In this document: positions 5,143-12,092 of the stretch, in pieces | How the letters are laid out: each line of letters begins with the position of its first letter | Position numbering within the stretch: the stretch's first letter is position 1 | DNA from: JBFWQM01 sp050249455 | Lineage (GTDB): Bacteria; Pseudomonadota; Alphaproteobacteria; MPNO01; VGEU01 | Reading direction: 5' to 3' | Assembly: GCA_050249455.1 (NCBI GenBank) | Contig: JBFWQM010000169.1 | Span: 1 to 12,364 of the forward strand | DNA length: 12,364 bases | Notes under the pieces: model-generated | The model's input: the letters and a program-made list of their open reading frames with translations, nothing else | Databases searched by the model: none | Told to the model about the DNA's origin: nothing | Position numbers and translations under genes: made by a program

Positions 5143-5940
5143 TTAAAGAGTGAACCTTTCGCCCAGGTAAACGCGGCGAACATCCTTGTGCGCTACAATG
5201 TCCGATGGCGTGCCTTCCATCAGGACCGCACCGTCGTTGAGGATATAGGCGCGGTCGATGATGTCCAAGGTCTCGCGCACGTTGTGATCGGTGATCAGGA
5301 CGCCGATGCCGCGGTCCTTGAGATGGTAAACGAGGTCGCGGATGTCGTTGACCGCGATCGGGTCGATGCCGGCGAGCGGTTCGTCGAGCAGGACGAACTT
5401 GGGCCGCGAGGCGAGCGCGCGCGCGATCTCCACCCGGCGCCGCTCGCCGCCCGACAGCGCCAGCGCCGGCGTGCGGCGCAGATGCGATATCGAGAACTCG
5501 CCCAGCAGCGCCTCCAGCCGCGCCTCGCGCTCGTCGCGGTCGGCCTCGCCCGCCTCCAGCACGGCGCGGATGTTGTTCTCCACCGTCAGGCCGCGGAAGA
5601 TCGAGGCCTCCTGCGGCAGGTAGCCGATGCCGAGCCGGGCGCGCCGGTACATCGGCAGGTCGGTCACGTCGTGGCCGTCGATCGAGATCGTGCCGTAGTC
5701 CGGCGCGATCAGGCCGGTCATGATGTAGAAGCAGGTCGTCTTGCCGGCACCGTTCGGGCCGAGCAGGCCGACCACCTCGCCGCGGCTGACCCGCAGCGAC
5801 ACGTCGCGCACCACCGGGCGGCGCTTGAACCGCTTGCCGATGTTGCGCGCGACGAGGCCCTCGTTCTCGGCGACCAGCCGCGGCGCATCGCGCCGAAGCC
5901 CGGCGCCGACCACTCCCAGGATGCCGGGTTCGCGCGCCAT
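5143..5940 (-). CDS. lptB: LPS export ABC transporter ATP-binding protein
   Basis: A 265-residue ATPase of the LptB2FGC complex, which extracts lipopolysaccharide from the inner membrane and pushes it along the LptA bridge. All ABC motifs are present: Walker A GPNGAGKT (61-68), Q-loop Gln110 in YLPQEAS, signature LSGGE (162-166), Walker B FVLLDEP (182-188), and H-loop His219 in ITDHN. The C-terminal part (VRETLDIIDRAYIL, then DVRRVYLGERF) is typical of LptB and not of general ABC ATPases. About 25 extra residues precede the usual start of the domain; an alternative later start is possible but no better signal was seen. The ATG lies one base after the lptA stop (TGA-C-ATG), which implies coupled translation. 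lptF and lptG are not in this window. Confidence 0.95.
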   Translation of the reverse strand: MAREPGILGVVGAGLRRDAPRLVAENEGLVARNIGKRFKRRPVVRDVSLRVSRGEVVGLLGPNGAGKTTCFYIMTGLIAPDYGTISIDGHDVTDLPMYRRARLGIGYLPQEASIFRGLTVENNIRAVLEAGEADRDEREARLEALLGEFSISHLRRTPALALSGGERRRVEIARALASRPKFVLLDEPLAGIDPIAVNDIRDLVYHLKDRGIGVLITDHNVRETLDIIDRAYILNDGAVLMEGTPSDIVAHKDVRRVYLGERFTL

Positions 5941-5941
5941 G

Positions 5942-6757
5942 TCAGCCGCCCTGCGCCGGCCGGCCGGCGTCGACCGAATTGGGCACGATGACGCCGCGAA
6001 CCCCGCCCGACCCCTGCCCGGCCAGCCGCGCCGTGCCGTTCTCGAGGTCGACGTCGGCGACGCCGCCGACCATGCGGTTGGGTCCGCGGGTGATGCTGAC
6101 GTCGCCGGTCAGCCGCGCCCGGCCGGTGGCGGCATCGTAGGTGCCGCGGTCGCCGCGCACGGTCTCCGCCTCGGTCTGGATGACGACGTTGTTCACCGCG
6201 TCGGCGCGGGTCAGCCTGCTCTGGCCGTTCTGGCCTTCCTCGAACCACGCGGTGATCACGTCGGCCTTGAGCGTGCGGCCGCGCGCCGTCGCCACGGCGT
6301 CGCCGCGCGCCACCGCCATGCGGCGGTCGACCCAGTATTCCAGGCTGTCGCGGGCGACCACCGACTGGTCCTCGCCGGTCAGGCGCGGACGGCCGGTCAG
6401 CACGAACACCCGCTGCGCCGCGTCGTAGACCCCGCGCGCGCCGGTGGCAATGCGGCCGCCGGAGGTGATGCGCACATTGCCGAACGCCTCCAGCCGGCCG
6501 ATCTCGGTCGCGCCCTGCGCCGTGCGGGTGTAGTAGGCCGACAGCGTGTCGGCGTTCACCGTCAGGTCGCCCTGCACCGCCTTGGCATCGCCGCGGGCGA
6601 TGTAGACCTGCTCCTGCTGGCGCCATTCGATGCCGTCGCGCGCGGTGACCTCGATCGGTGCGTCGCGCGAGCCGCCGCCCGGCAAGGCCTGCTGCGCCCA
6701 TGCCGCGTGGGCCGCCAGCGCTGCGGCGGCGACGGCGATGGCGAAGGCGCGGCGCAT
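5942..6757 (-). CDS. lptA: LPS transport periplasmic protein LptA (OstA-like)
   Basis: A 271-residue periplasmic protein. The N-terminus is a clear signal peptide: MRRAF, a hydrophobic Ala-rich core, and a likely cleavage at AWA-QQ near residue 20-21. The mature part is an OstA/LptA jelly-roll with repeated short strands (RDAPIEVTARDGIEWRQQEQ, YIARGDAKAVQGDLTVNADTL, YRTRT-like turns). It forms the filament that carries LPS between LptC and LptD. It is longer than E. coli LptA (185 residues); the extra length is a second set of OstA-like strands (such as SLEYWVDRRMAVARGDAVATARGRTLKAD, here split over residues about 145-190) common in alphaproteobacteria. Its ATG shares its A with the lptC stop (TGATG). 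The longer open frame upstream is just the shadow of lptC. Confidence 0.9.
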   Translation of the reverse strand: MRRAFAIAVAAAALAAHAAWAQQALPGGGSRDAPIEVTARDGIEWRQQEQVYIARGDAKAVQGDLTVNADTLSAYYTRTAQGATEIGRLEAFGNVRITSGGRIATGARGVYDAAQRVFVLTGRPRLTGEDQSVVARDSLEYWVDRRMAVARGDAVATARGRTLKADVITAWFEEGQNGQSRLTRADAVNNVVIQTEAETVRGDRGTYDAATGRARLTGDVSITRGPNRMVGGVADVDLENGTARLAGQGSGGVRGVIVPNSVDAGRPAQGG

Positions 6758-7449
6758 CAGCGCTGCGCCTTCCCCGCGGCCGGACGCATTACCAGCCGGG
6801 CATTGTTGAAGAACAGCATGCGCGCGCCCTTGTCGAACACCTGGAAGCCGCCGGCGGTCAGCTCGCCGTTCGGCCCGGAGGCGGCGACGGGCGCGTCGCC
6901 GAAGGCCTCGCCGCGCGCGACGTCGACCAGCGCGTGGTCGGTGCGGATGGTGTGGCCGTCCTCGTGGTAGACCTCGACTCCGCCTTCCAGGTCGAGCGTC
7001 TGCGACATGCGGTCGTAAAGCCCGCGGCGGGCGACCAGCATCAGCCACGCCTCGTCGCGCAGCCGCAGCTCCGCCTCGGGTTCGGTGAGCTCCACCACGT
7101 CGGGTGCGTTCTCGAGCTGGATCGCGCGCGCGGCGGTGACGGCGAACGGCCGGTCCTGCTGGTCGGCGCTGGTGTAGCGCGGCTTGACCAGGTTCTGGCC
7201 GGTCGCCCGCTCGGTCTTGAGCATCTGGGCGTCGAGGCTGATCCCTTCCGTCTCCCGCTGAAGCTGCGGCCACACCGCGATCATCGCGATCAGTAGCCCG
7301 GCCGCCAGCGGCAGGCAGAAGCGCATCATGCCGACGAAGCGGCTGTAGCGGGTGCCGATCCCGGAGAGCCGCGGGGCGGCGCGCCACAGCACGCCGCCGG
7401 CGTCGGTCCGCGCCGGCCTGATCCGCGCCACGGGTCCGGGCTGCGCCAA
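6757..7449 (-). CDS. lptC: LPS export protein LptC
   Basis: A protein of up to 230 residues with a short cytoplasmic N-terminus, one membrane anchor (about 41-61, MMRFCLPLAAGLLIAMIAV) and a periplasmic OstA-like domain, including RPFAVTAARAIQLENAPDVVEL and the later TLDLEGGVEVYHEDGHTIRTD. LptC links the LptBFG pump to LptA. Placing it between kdsD and lptA fits the standard order. The frame begins with TTG exactly one base behind the TAG of kdsD (TAGTTG) and has no strong ribosome site. Other starts are GTG at residue 7 or 20, and ATG at 41 or 42; the last pair would remove the N-terminal tail but keep the anchor. The start is thus uncertain while the gene call is firm. Confidence 0.88.
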   Translation of the reverse strand: MAQPGPVARIRPARTDAGGVLWRAAPRLSGIGTRYSRFVGMMRFCLPLAAGLLIAMIAVWPQLQRETEGISLDAQMLKTERATGQNLVKPRYTSADQQDRPFAVTAARAIQLENAPDVVELTEPEAELRLRDEAWLMLVARRGLYDRMSQTLDLEGGVEVYHEDGHTIRTDHALVDVARGEAFGDAPVAASGPNGELTAGGFQVFDKGARMLFFNNARLVMRPAAGKAQR

Positions 7450-8433
7450 CTAGGCGATCCCCGCGCGCAGGCAGTCGTGGATGTGGACGATGCCGACCGG
7501 CCGGCCGTCTTCGACGACGAAGACGCTGGTGATGGCGCGCTCGTTCATCAGCGCGAGCGCCTGGGCCGCGAGCAGGCTGGGCGAAACGGTCTTAGGCGCG
7601 GTCGTCATCACGTCGCGCGCCGGGCGCGCGAGCAGGGTCGCCCCCATGTGCCGGCGCAGGTCGCCGTCGGTGATGATGCCGACCAGCCGGCCGTCCGCCT
7701 CGACGATGCCGACGCAGCCGAAGCTCTTGTTGGTCATGGTCAGCAGCGCATCCGACATCGCGGTGTCCGGCGCCGCCAGCGGAATCGCCTCGCCGGGATG
7801 CATGATGTCGGCGACCTTGACGAAGCGCCTGCCGAGCTGGCCGCCGGGATGGAGCTGATGGAAGTCCTCGCGCGAGAAGCCGCGGCGTTCGTACAGCGCA
7901 ACCGCGACGGCGTCGCCCAGCGCCAGCATGACGGTGGACGAGGTGGTCGGCGCAAGGTCGAGCGGGCACGCTTCCACCAGCGCGGGCAGCACCAGCGACA
8001 CGTCGGCCGCACGATCCAGGGTGGTGCCGGCGCGGCCGACGATGCAGACCAGCGGGATCTTGCGCAGCCGGGTGAAGGCCACGATGTCCGACAGCTCGGG
8101 CGTCTCGCCGGAATAGGACAGCGCCAGCACGGCATCGTCGCGGGTGATGTTGCCCATGTCGCCGTGGCTGGCTTCGGCGGGGTGGACGTATTGCGCCGGG
8201 GTGCCGGTCGACGCCAGCGTCGCGGCGATCTTGCGCGCGATGTGGCCGCTCTTGCCCATGCCGGTGACCACCACCCGGCCCTGGGTCGCGGCCAGGGTGT
8301 CGAGCGCCAGGATGAAGCGCGAATCGAGCGCCTGGGCGAGCGTGGCGAGGCCACGGCCTTCGGTCTCGAGGACGCGACGCGCCACCGCGAGGTCGTCGGT
8401 CGCCGCCAGCGGCGGCGCTGCCGTGATCGTCAT
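7450..8433 (-). CDS. kdsD: D-arabinose 5-phosphate isomerase
   Basis: A 327-residue KdsD/KpsF-type enzyme that converts D-ribulose 5-phosphate to D-arabinose 5-phosphate, the first step towards Kdo, the inner-core sugar of LPS. The SIS sugar-isomerase domain (about 40-180) has GMGKSG (58-63), HPAEASHGDMG, and SYSGETPEL (106-114). Lys61, Glu113, Glu154 and His195 (LHPGGQLG) line up with the four catalytic residues reported for E. coli KdsD (Lys59, Glu111, Glu152, His193), all offset by two. Two CBS domains follow (about 207-325, with MHPGE, VGIITDGDLRRHMG, ERAITSVFVVEDGRPVGIVHIHDCL). The ATG at 8433 has GGAGGG 12 bases upstream; the frame is open 12 codons further with no support. The gene leads the LPS transport cluster. 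Confidence 0.95.
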   Translation of the reverse strand: MTITAAPPLAATDDLAVARRVLETEGRGLATLAQALDSRFILALDTLAATQGRVVVTGMGKSGHIARKIAATLASTGTPAQYVHPAEASHGDMGNITRDDAVLALSYSGETPELSDIVAFTRLRKIPLVCIVGRAGTTLDRAADVSLVLPALVEACPLDLAPTTSSTVMLALGDAVAVALYERRGFSREDFHQLHPGGQLGRRFVKVADIMHPGEAIPLAAPDTAMSDALLTMTNKSFGCVGIVEADGRLVGIITDGDLRRHMGATLLARPARDVMTTAPKTVSPSLLAAQALALMNERAITSVFVVEDGRPVGIVHIHDCLRAGIA

Positions 8434-8550
8434 GGTCCGCGTACCCTCCGGCGCAGCCGGCGCGCCCAACCGCGGCGGCGCGACCTGCGGCCTCTCCTTA
8501 TGTTCGGGGCCGCGTCGGCCGATTGCAAGGGCCGCGTCGCGGCGCCGCGG

Positions 8551-9165
8551 TCAATGCTCGAAGATGTCGCCCTCGCCATAGCCGGCAAGGTCGAGCTCGG
8601 CCCGGGTCGGCAGGAAGTCGAAGCACGCCTGCGCCAGGGCGGTCCGCCCCTCGCGCGCCAGCATCGCATCCAGGCGGGCCTTGAGGGCGTGCAGGTGCAG
8701 GACATCGGACGCGGCGTAGCCCTGCTGCTCCGGCGTCAGAGTCTCCGCGCCCCAATCGGACGACTGCTGCTCCTTCGACAGGTCCACCTTCAGGAGCTCG
8801 CGGCACAGGTCCTTCAGGCCGTGGCGGTCGGTGTAGGTGCGCGCCAGCTTCGAGGCGATCTTGGTGCAGTAGATCGGCTGCGTCAGGACGCCCAGGTGAC
8901 GCCGCAGCATGGCGACGTCGAAGCGTGCGAAGTGGAACAGCTTGAGGACGTTCGGGTCGGCCAGCAGCGCCTTCAGACGCACCGCGCCGTCGCCGCCGCC
9001 CGGCGCAATCTGCACCAGGTGCGCGTTGCCGTCGCCGGCCGAGAGCTGCACCAGGCAGAGCCGGTCGCGGAACGGCTTCAGGCCCATCGTCTCGGTGTCG
9101 ATCGCGACGGCGGAGCCGAACGACAGCCCTTCGGGCAGGTCGCCACGGTGCAGCGTGTTCGCCAT
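8551..9165 (-). CDS. nrnC: NrnC-like nanoRNase, DEDDy 3'-5' exoribonuclease
   Basis: A 204-residue protein resembling the RNase D exonuclease domain without any HRDC domain, which is the size and form of alphaproteobacterial NrnC. The DEDDy metal and catalytic residues are all visible: Asp23 and Glu25 in AIDTET, Asp83 in FHFARFDVAML, Tyr150 and Asp154 in GYAASDVLHLHAL. NrnC removes the last RNA dinucleotides (nanoRNA, including pGpG from c-di-GMP breakdown) where Orn is absent. The ATG at 9165 begins the conserved domain; only a weak ribosome site precedes it, and the extended upstream frame runs into the tRNA gene. The tRNA-Leu gene is 58 bases upstream on the same strand, and kdsD starts 117 bases beyond the stop. 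RNase D proper is the alternative, but is about twice as long. Confidence 0.88.
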   Translation of the reverse strand: MANTLHRGDLPEGLSFGSAVAIDTETMGLKPFRDRLCLVQLSAGDGNAHLVQIAPGGGDGAVRLKALLADPNVLKLFHFARFDVAMLRRHLGVLTQPIYCTKIASKLARTYTDRHGLKDLCRELLKVDLSKEQQSSDWGAETLTPEQQGYAASDVLHLHALKARLDAMLAREGRTALAQACFDFLPTRAELDLAGYGEGDIFEH

Positions 9166-9223
9166 TGTCCGGTCGGTCGGGGCGGGGTCAGGCACCGGCC
9201 GGCGCCGTCGCGGCGTCCGGCAT

Positions 9224-9310
9224 TGGTGCCCAGGAGAAGACTCGAACTTCCACGGCCTCGCGGCCACAGGTACCTGAAACCTGCGCGTCTACCAATTCCG
9301 CCACCTGGGC
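9224..9310 (-). tRNA. tRNA-Leu, anticodon CAG
   Basis: The minus strand at 9310-9224 folds as an 87-base class II tRNA. The acceptor stem GCCCAGG (9310-9304) pairs with CCTGGGC (9234-9228), followed by discriminator A and an encoded CCA (9226-9224). The D-loop has GCGGAATTGGTAGAC, the anticodon stem-loop has CAGGT-TTCAGGT-ACCTG with anticodon CAG at 9276-9274, the long variable arm has TGGCCGCGAGGCCGTG, and the T-loop is TTCGAGT. It reads CUG, the leading Leu codon in GC-rich genomes. A good -35/-10 pair lies upstream. Confidence 0.97.
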
Positions 9311-9330
9311 CCCTTCGTCGACGGGGCCTT

Positions 9331-9360
9331 TCGTTACGCCACCGGTCGCAAAGGTGTCAA
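9331..9360 (-). promoter_or_regulatory. Promoter of tRNA-Leu(CAG)
   Basis: On the minus strand a perfect TTGACA (9360-9355) is followed after 18 bases by TAACGA (9336-9331), giving a start near 9324 and 14 bases of 5' leader before the tRNA. A GGCCCC/GGGGCC hairpin lies between promoter and tRNA. Confidence 0.6.
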
Positions 9361-9378
9361 CGGATTTCGCCGATCCAG

Positions 9379-9407
9379 TTGACGCGGCGCGGGACTCCTT
9401 ATTAATA
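9379..9407 (+). promoter_or_regulatory. Candidate promoter of the NDUFA9-like gene
   Basis: TTGACG (9379-9384) is followed after 17 bases by TTAATA (9402-9407), in an AT-rich patch in otherwise GC-rich DNA. A start near 9414 would leave a 47-base leader ahead of the ATG at 9461. Its -35 is only 18 bases from that of the divergent tRNA promoter. Confidence 0.55.
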
Positions 9408-9460
9408 GCGCGGGAACGCGGCCTGTCGCAGGGGCGGCAGACGGGCGCGGGGAGGACGGC

Positions 9461-10414
9461 ATGGACCTGAAGTCGGTCACGGTGTTCGGCGGATCGGGGT
9501 TCGTCGGACGCTACATCGTGCGCGAGCTGGCCAAGACCGGCGCGCGCGTGCGGGTCGCCGTCCGCAACGTCGAGCGGGCGCAGTTCCTCAAGCCGATGGG
9601 CGACGTCGGCCAGGTGGTGCCGCTGCTCGCCAACGTGCGCGACGACGCCTCGGTCGCCGCGGCGGTCGACGGCGCCGATGCGGTGATCAACCTCGTCGGC
9701 ATCCTCTACGAGGGCGGCCGCCAGACCTTCCAGGCGGTGCAGGCCGAGGCGCCCGGCCGGATCGCCCGCGCCGCCGCCGCGACCGGCGCCCGCCGCTTCA
9801 TCCAGGTGTCGGCGATCGGCGCCGACCCGGAGTCCGAATCCGCCTATGGCCGCAGCAAGGCGGCCGGCGAGGCCGCGGCGCGCGCCGCCTTCCCCGGCAC
9901 CACGGTGCTGCGGCCGTCGATCGTGTTCGGGCCGGAGGACGACTTCTTCAACCGCTTCGCCGCGATGGCGCGCCTGGCGCCCGTGCTGCCGCTGGTCAAC
10001 GGCGGCGAAACCCGGTTCCAGCCGGTCTATGTCGGCGACGTGGCCGACGCCGCCCTCGCCGCGCTGCGCGACCCGAAATCGGCGGGCCGGACATACGAGC
10101 TGGGCGGCCCCGGGATCTACACGTTCCGCGCGCTGATGGAGCTGATGCTGCGCGAGATCGGCCGCAAGCGGGTCCTGTTGCCGGTGCCCGAGATCGCGCT
10201 GTGGGCGCCGGCGATGGCGGCCGAGCTGTTGCCGGCGCCGCCGCTCACGCGCGACCAGCTCATCCAGCTCCGCCGCGACAACGTGGTCGCCCCCGGCGCC
10301 GCCGGCCTGCCCGAGCTCGGCATCCAGCCGACGGCCCTGGAGGTCATCCTGCCGACCTACCTGCCGCGCTATCGGCGCGGCGGCGCCACGGCCAGGCTGG
10401 GCACCACCGGCTGA
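9461..10414 (+). CDS. Complex I NDUFA9-like atypical short-chain dehydrogenase
   Basis: A 317-residue NAD(P)-binding protein of the atypical SDR group that holds the mitochondrial complex I subunit NDUFA9 and its alphaproteobacterial relatives. The N-terminal Rossmann signature is VFGGSGFVGRYIVRELAKTG (8-27). Further markers are INLVGILYEGGRQTFQAVQAEAP (about 85-107), RFIQVSAIGADPESESAYGRSKAAGE (about 115-140; the usual YxxxK is present as YGRSK) and TVLRPSIVFGPEDDFFNRFA (about 148-167). The C-terminal half is substrate-domain-like. Whether the bacterial protein is part of complex I or acts on a quinone or lipid is not known from the sequence. Ribosome site GGGGAGGA precedes the ATG. The next gene to the right in many relatives is uppP; here they are separated by an acquired stretch. 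Confidence 0.9.
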   Translation: MDLKSVTVFGGSGFVGRYIVRELAKTGARVRVAVRNVERAQFLKPMGDVGQVVPLLANVRDDASVAAAVDGADAVINLVGILYEGGRQTFQAVQAEAPGRIARAAAATGARRFIQVSAIGADPESESAYGRSKAAGEAAARAAFPGTTVLRPSIVFGPEDDFFNRFAAMARLAPVLPLVNGGETRFQPVYVGDVADAALAALRDPKSAGRTYELGGPGIYTFRALMELMLREIGRKRVLLPVPEIALWAPAMAAELLPAPPLTRDQLIQLRRDNVVAPGAAGLPELGIQPTALEVILPTYLPRYRRGGATARLGTTG

Positions 10415-10461
10415 CCGCCCGGCGCGGCGACTAAGTCTCGGCATAGTCTCCGGCCGCCATG

Positions 10462-10481
10462 CCGGGCCGCAAGCGGCCCGG
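10462..10481 (+). terminator. GC hairpin after the NDUFA9-like gene
   Basis: CCGGGCCGC (10462-10470) and GCGGCCCGG (10473-10481) form a perfect stem of eight pairs with a CAAG loop, 48 bases behind the stop of the NDUFA9-like gene. No T tract follows, so it may end transcription with Rho, or protect the 3' end of the message. Confidence 0.45.
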
Positions 10482-10563
10482 GGCTAACGCGCTGCTTTAT
10501 CGAAGCGATTCGGCGTTTCCCATGCACATCCGGCGACCGTCGAGGCTGTCGTCGCCTAGGCCG

Positions 10564-10747
10564 TAGGCTCAAAACGCGAGGAACACCGCGCGGCTTGTTG
10601 GGCAACAGCGGTTCGATCAAGCGCCATTCGAAGTCGGTCAGGTCATATTGGTTCATGCCGATGTTGAATCAGATTTTGGCGCAACGTGAAAGACGCGCGC
10701 AGTCGACCCAATTGCAGAAGCTTAAGAATCCAGTAGACTTGAGACTA
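10564..10747. mobile_element. Possible internally deleted IS5-type remnant
   Basis: The transposase fragment is bracketed by an imperfect inverted repeat: TAGGCTCAAAAC (10564-10575, plus) and TAGTCTCAAGTC (10747-10736, minus), 9 of 12 bases the same. If these are the termini, the element lost all but about 180 bases. The left repeat overlaps the exact point where transposase homology ends, as expected if an internal deletion fused the 5' part to the far end. No convincing target duplication could be read. The repeat match is short and could be chance; treat the borders as tentative. Confidence 0.35.
10573..10656 (-). pseudogene. Truncated IS5-family transposase, N-terminal fragment
   Basis: From the ATG at 10656 the minus strand encodes 28 residues, MNQYDLTDFEWRLIEPLLPN and then KPRGVPRV, a close match to the N-terminus of IS5-family (DDE) transposases, which run on with DDRRVLNGIFWVLRSG. 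Homology stops at Val28 (10573); the frame continues but its Arg/Pro-rich remainder is unrelated and is a shadow. No DDE catalytic region exists in the window, so the fragment is dead. Lower GC than the neighbours and its place between a plus-strand and an unknown gene mark a mobile-element scar. Confidence 0.8.
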
Positions 10748-11133
10748 TGCTGAACGAACGCCTGCGCGGCCTGCCCTATCTGGTCCATACCAATCGAGAG
10801 CTGGGTCTTATGTTGGCAGGGAAAAAGCCGTTGGCCTACTTTGTCGACGGCAAAGACCGTTTCCCGGAGGTTGTTTGTCGATACCTGCGCCTGTTCGACC
10901 GCCATGTCGAAGCCGGACGGATCGTTCGATGTGATCACTTGTCAGACGCCGCTTGGGGAACCTGCCATCGTATTCTTTATGCTCTTCCGAGCGAGGAATG
11001 GCGCATTCAAGCGATGCTCGATCTCGTCTCGAGCGGCGAATGGTCTTCCGATCACGAGCGACGGCAAGGTGAACTACTCGGGTATGCCGATTGGATGAAC
11101 GATTATTGGTTGGAGCAGATTCCTCGGCGCTAA
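10747..11133 (+). CDS. Hypothetical 128-residue protein, probably acquired
   Basis: I do not recognise a family. The protein is 128 residues, soluble-looking, with no signal or membrane segment, rich in charged residues and tryptophan (AAWGTCH, EEWRIQAMLDLVSSGEWSS, YADWMNDYWLEQIP). The C-terminal half reads as amphipathic helices. Base composition is clearly less GC-rich than in its neighbours (AT at many third positions), which with the IS scar next door suggests transfer. The ATG at 10747 has no good ribosome site and overlaps the possible IS terminal repeat; the frame is open seven codons further upstream. A start at Met22 (position 10810) is possible, so the gene may have lost its original 5' end. 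Coding is supported by the length of the frame and its protein-like composition, not by homology. Confidence 0.55.
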   Translation: MLNERLRGLPYLVHTNRELGLMLAGKKPLAYFVDGKDRFPEVVCRYLRLFDRHVEAGRIVRCDHLSDAAWGTCHRILYALPSEEWRIQAMLDLVSSGEWSSDHERRQGELLGYADWMNDYWLEQIPRR

Positions 11134-11182
11134 AGGCCTTCTTTCCCGTCAATCACGGTCATTCGCTTTATGGGTTCACGAC

Positions 11183-11983
11183 CTAGTACAGGTACACCCA
11201 GGCGAGCAGCCCGGCGCCGAGCAGGAGGCGGTAGACGACGAACGGGGTATAGGTGGCGCGGCGGACGTAGCTCATCAGGAACCAGATCGCGCCGAACGCC
11301 GTGATGCAGGCGATGACGGCCGCCACGAAGGCGTCGTGCTGCAGCTCGGCGGATCCGGTCTCCATCAGGTCCTTCATCCCGAGCAGGCCGGCCCCGGCGA
11401 TGGTCGGCAGCGACAGCAGGAACGAGAACCGGGCGGCATCGGCGCGCTCGACGCCGAGGAAGCGGGCGGTGGTGATGGTGATGCCCGACCGGCTGGTCCC
11501 CGGCACCATGGCCAGCGCCTGGGCGCAGCCGATCAGGAACGCCGAGCCGATGGTCAGGTGCTCGATCCGGCGCACCGTGGCGCCGAAACGGTCGCCCAGA
11601 TAGAGAAAGACGCCCCAGATGGTCACGGTCCAGGCGATCAGCTCGACGCTGCGGAACGCGGTCTCGACCGTTTCCTTGGCGAACAGCCCGATCGCCACCG
11701 CCGGAATGGTGGCGATCAGGATCAGGATGATCATCCGGGCGCCGGGATCGCGCCGGTCGGTCGCCAGTTTCGGGATGCCGCGGATCATCATCCAGACGTC
11801 GCGCCAGAAATAGGCCAGCACGGCGACCAGCGACCCGACGTGGACGGCGAGGTCGATCAGCAGTCCCTGGTCGGGCCACCCGAACAGATGCGGCACCAGG
11901 ATGAGGTGGCCGGAGGAACTGATCGGCAGGAATTCGGTGATGCCCTGGACGACGGCCAGGACGATGATCTGCAGGGTGGTCAC
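11183..11983 (-). CDS. uppP: Undecaprenyl-diphosphate phosphatase (BacA/UppP)
   Basis: A 266-residue integral membrane enzyme that dephosphorylates undecaprenyl diphosphate, recycling the lipid carrier for peptidoglycan and other envelope polymers; extra copies give bacitracin resistance. The two catalytic signature segments are present: QGITEFLPISSSGHLIL (about 14-30, with the Glu and the Ser-Ser-Ser-Gly-His run) and VPGTSRSGITITTARFLG (about 159-176, with PGTSRSG). About seven to eight hydrophobic helices span the chain. Length matches the family. The start is GTG (11983), with GGAG 9-12 bases upstream. It is divergent from gltD; no clear promoter of its own was found, although AT-rich -10-like sequences lie at 12032-12049. 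Confidence 0.96.
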   Translation of the reverse strand: MTTLQIIVLAVVQGITEFLPISSSGHLILVPHLFGWPDQGLLIDLAVHVGSLVAVLAYFWRDVWMMIRGIPKLATDRRDPGARMIILILIATIPAVAIGLFAKETVETAFRSVELIAWTVTIWGVFLYLGDRFGATVRRIEHLTIGSAFLIGCAQALAMVPGTSRSGITITTARFLGVERADAARFSFLLSLPTIAGAGLLGMKDLMETGSAELQHDAFVAAVIACITAFGAIWFLMSYVRRATYTPFVVYRLLLGAGLLAWVYLY

Positions 11984-12092
11984 GCCACGGTCTCCGCCGG
12001 CGCCTTCGCGGCCGCCAGCTCTGGGGTTGGGTATAATAGTCCCGTATTAGGACGATTTATTGCGCGATCTTGCGTCCGGCGGCGCCTTCGCG

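Larger units (their letters stand above)
10415..10746. other. Intergenic stretch without an intact gene
   Basis: This gap holds the GC hairpin at 10462-10481, an unexplained stretch at 10482-10563, and the IS5-type scar. The unexplained part has a small inverted repeat GCCTA/TAGGC (10555-10569) and minus-strand codons ending at a TAA (10499-10497) that could be the tail of a broken gene, but nothing is recognised. Base composition falls from about two-thirds GC or more on the left towards roughly half on the right. Confidence 0.5.

Noticed and set aside
8496..8528. A -35-like TTGCAA and AACATA box ahead of kdsD
   Set aside because: Spacing of 18 to a poor -10 hexamer, and several equally weak alternatives; not good enough to list as a promoter.
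7477..9405. A 642-codon open frame on the plus strand
   Set aside because: It is antisense to kdsD and nrnC and runs through the tRNA gene; the protein is Arg/Gly/Gln-rich and unlike any family.
9188..10444. A 418-codon open frame on the minus strand
   Set aside because: It is antisense to the NDUFA9-like gene, which has clear Rossmann motifs, a ribosome site and a promoter.
10497..10570. Minus-strand codons ending in a TAA at 10499, possible tail of a broken gene
   Set aside because: Only about 20 codons, with no recognisable family; the frame could be chance.
10669..10938. An 89-codon minus-strand frame overlapping the unknown gene
   Set aside because: It overlaps the longer, more protein-like plus-strand frame, has no ribosome site and has an odd Cys/Ser-rich end.
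12032..12037. A perfect TATAAT on the plus strand (or TATTAT on the minus strand for uppP)
   Set aside because: No acceptable -35 box occurs at 16-18 bases in either direction, so neither promoter could be supported; the TTGCAA/TAAAAT pair is better for gltD.
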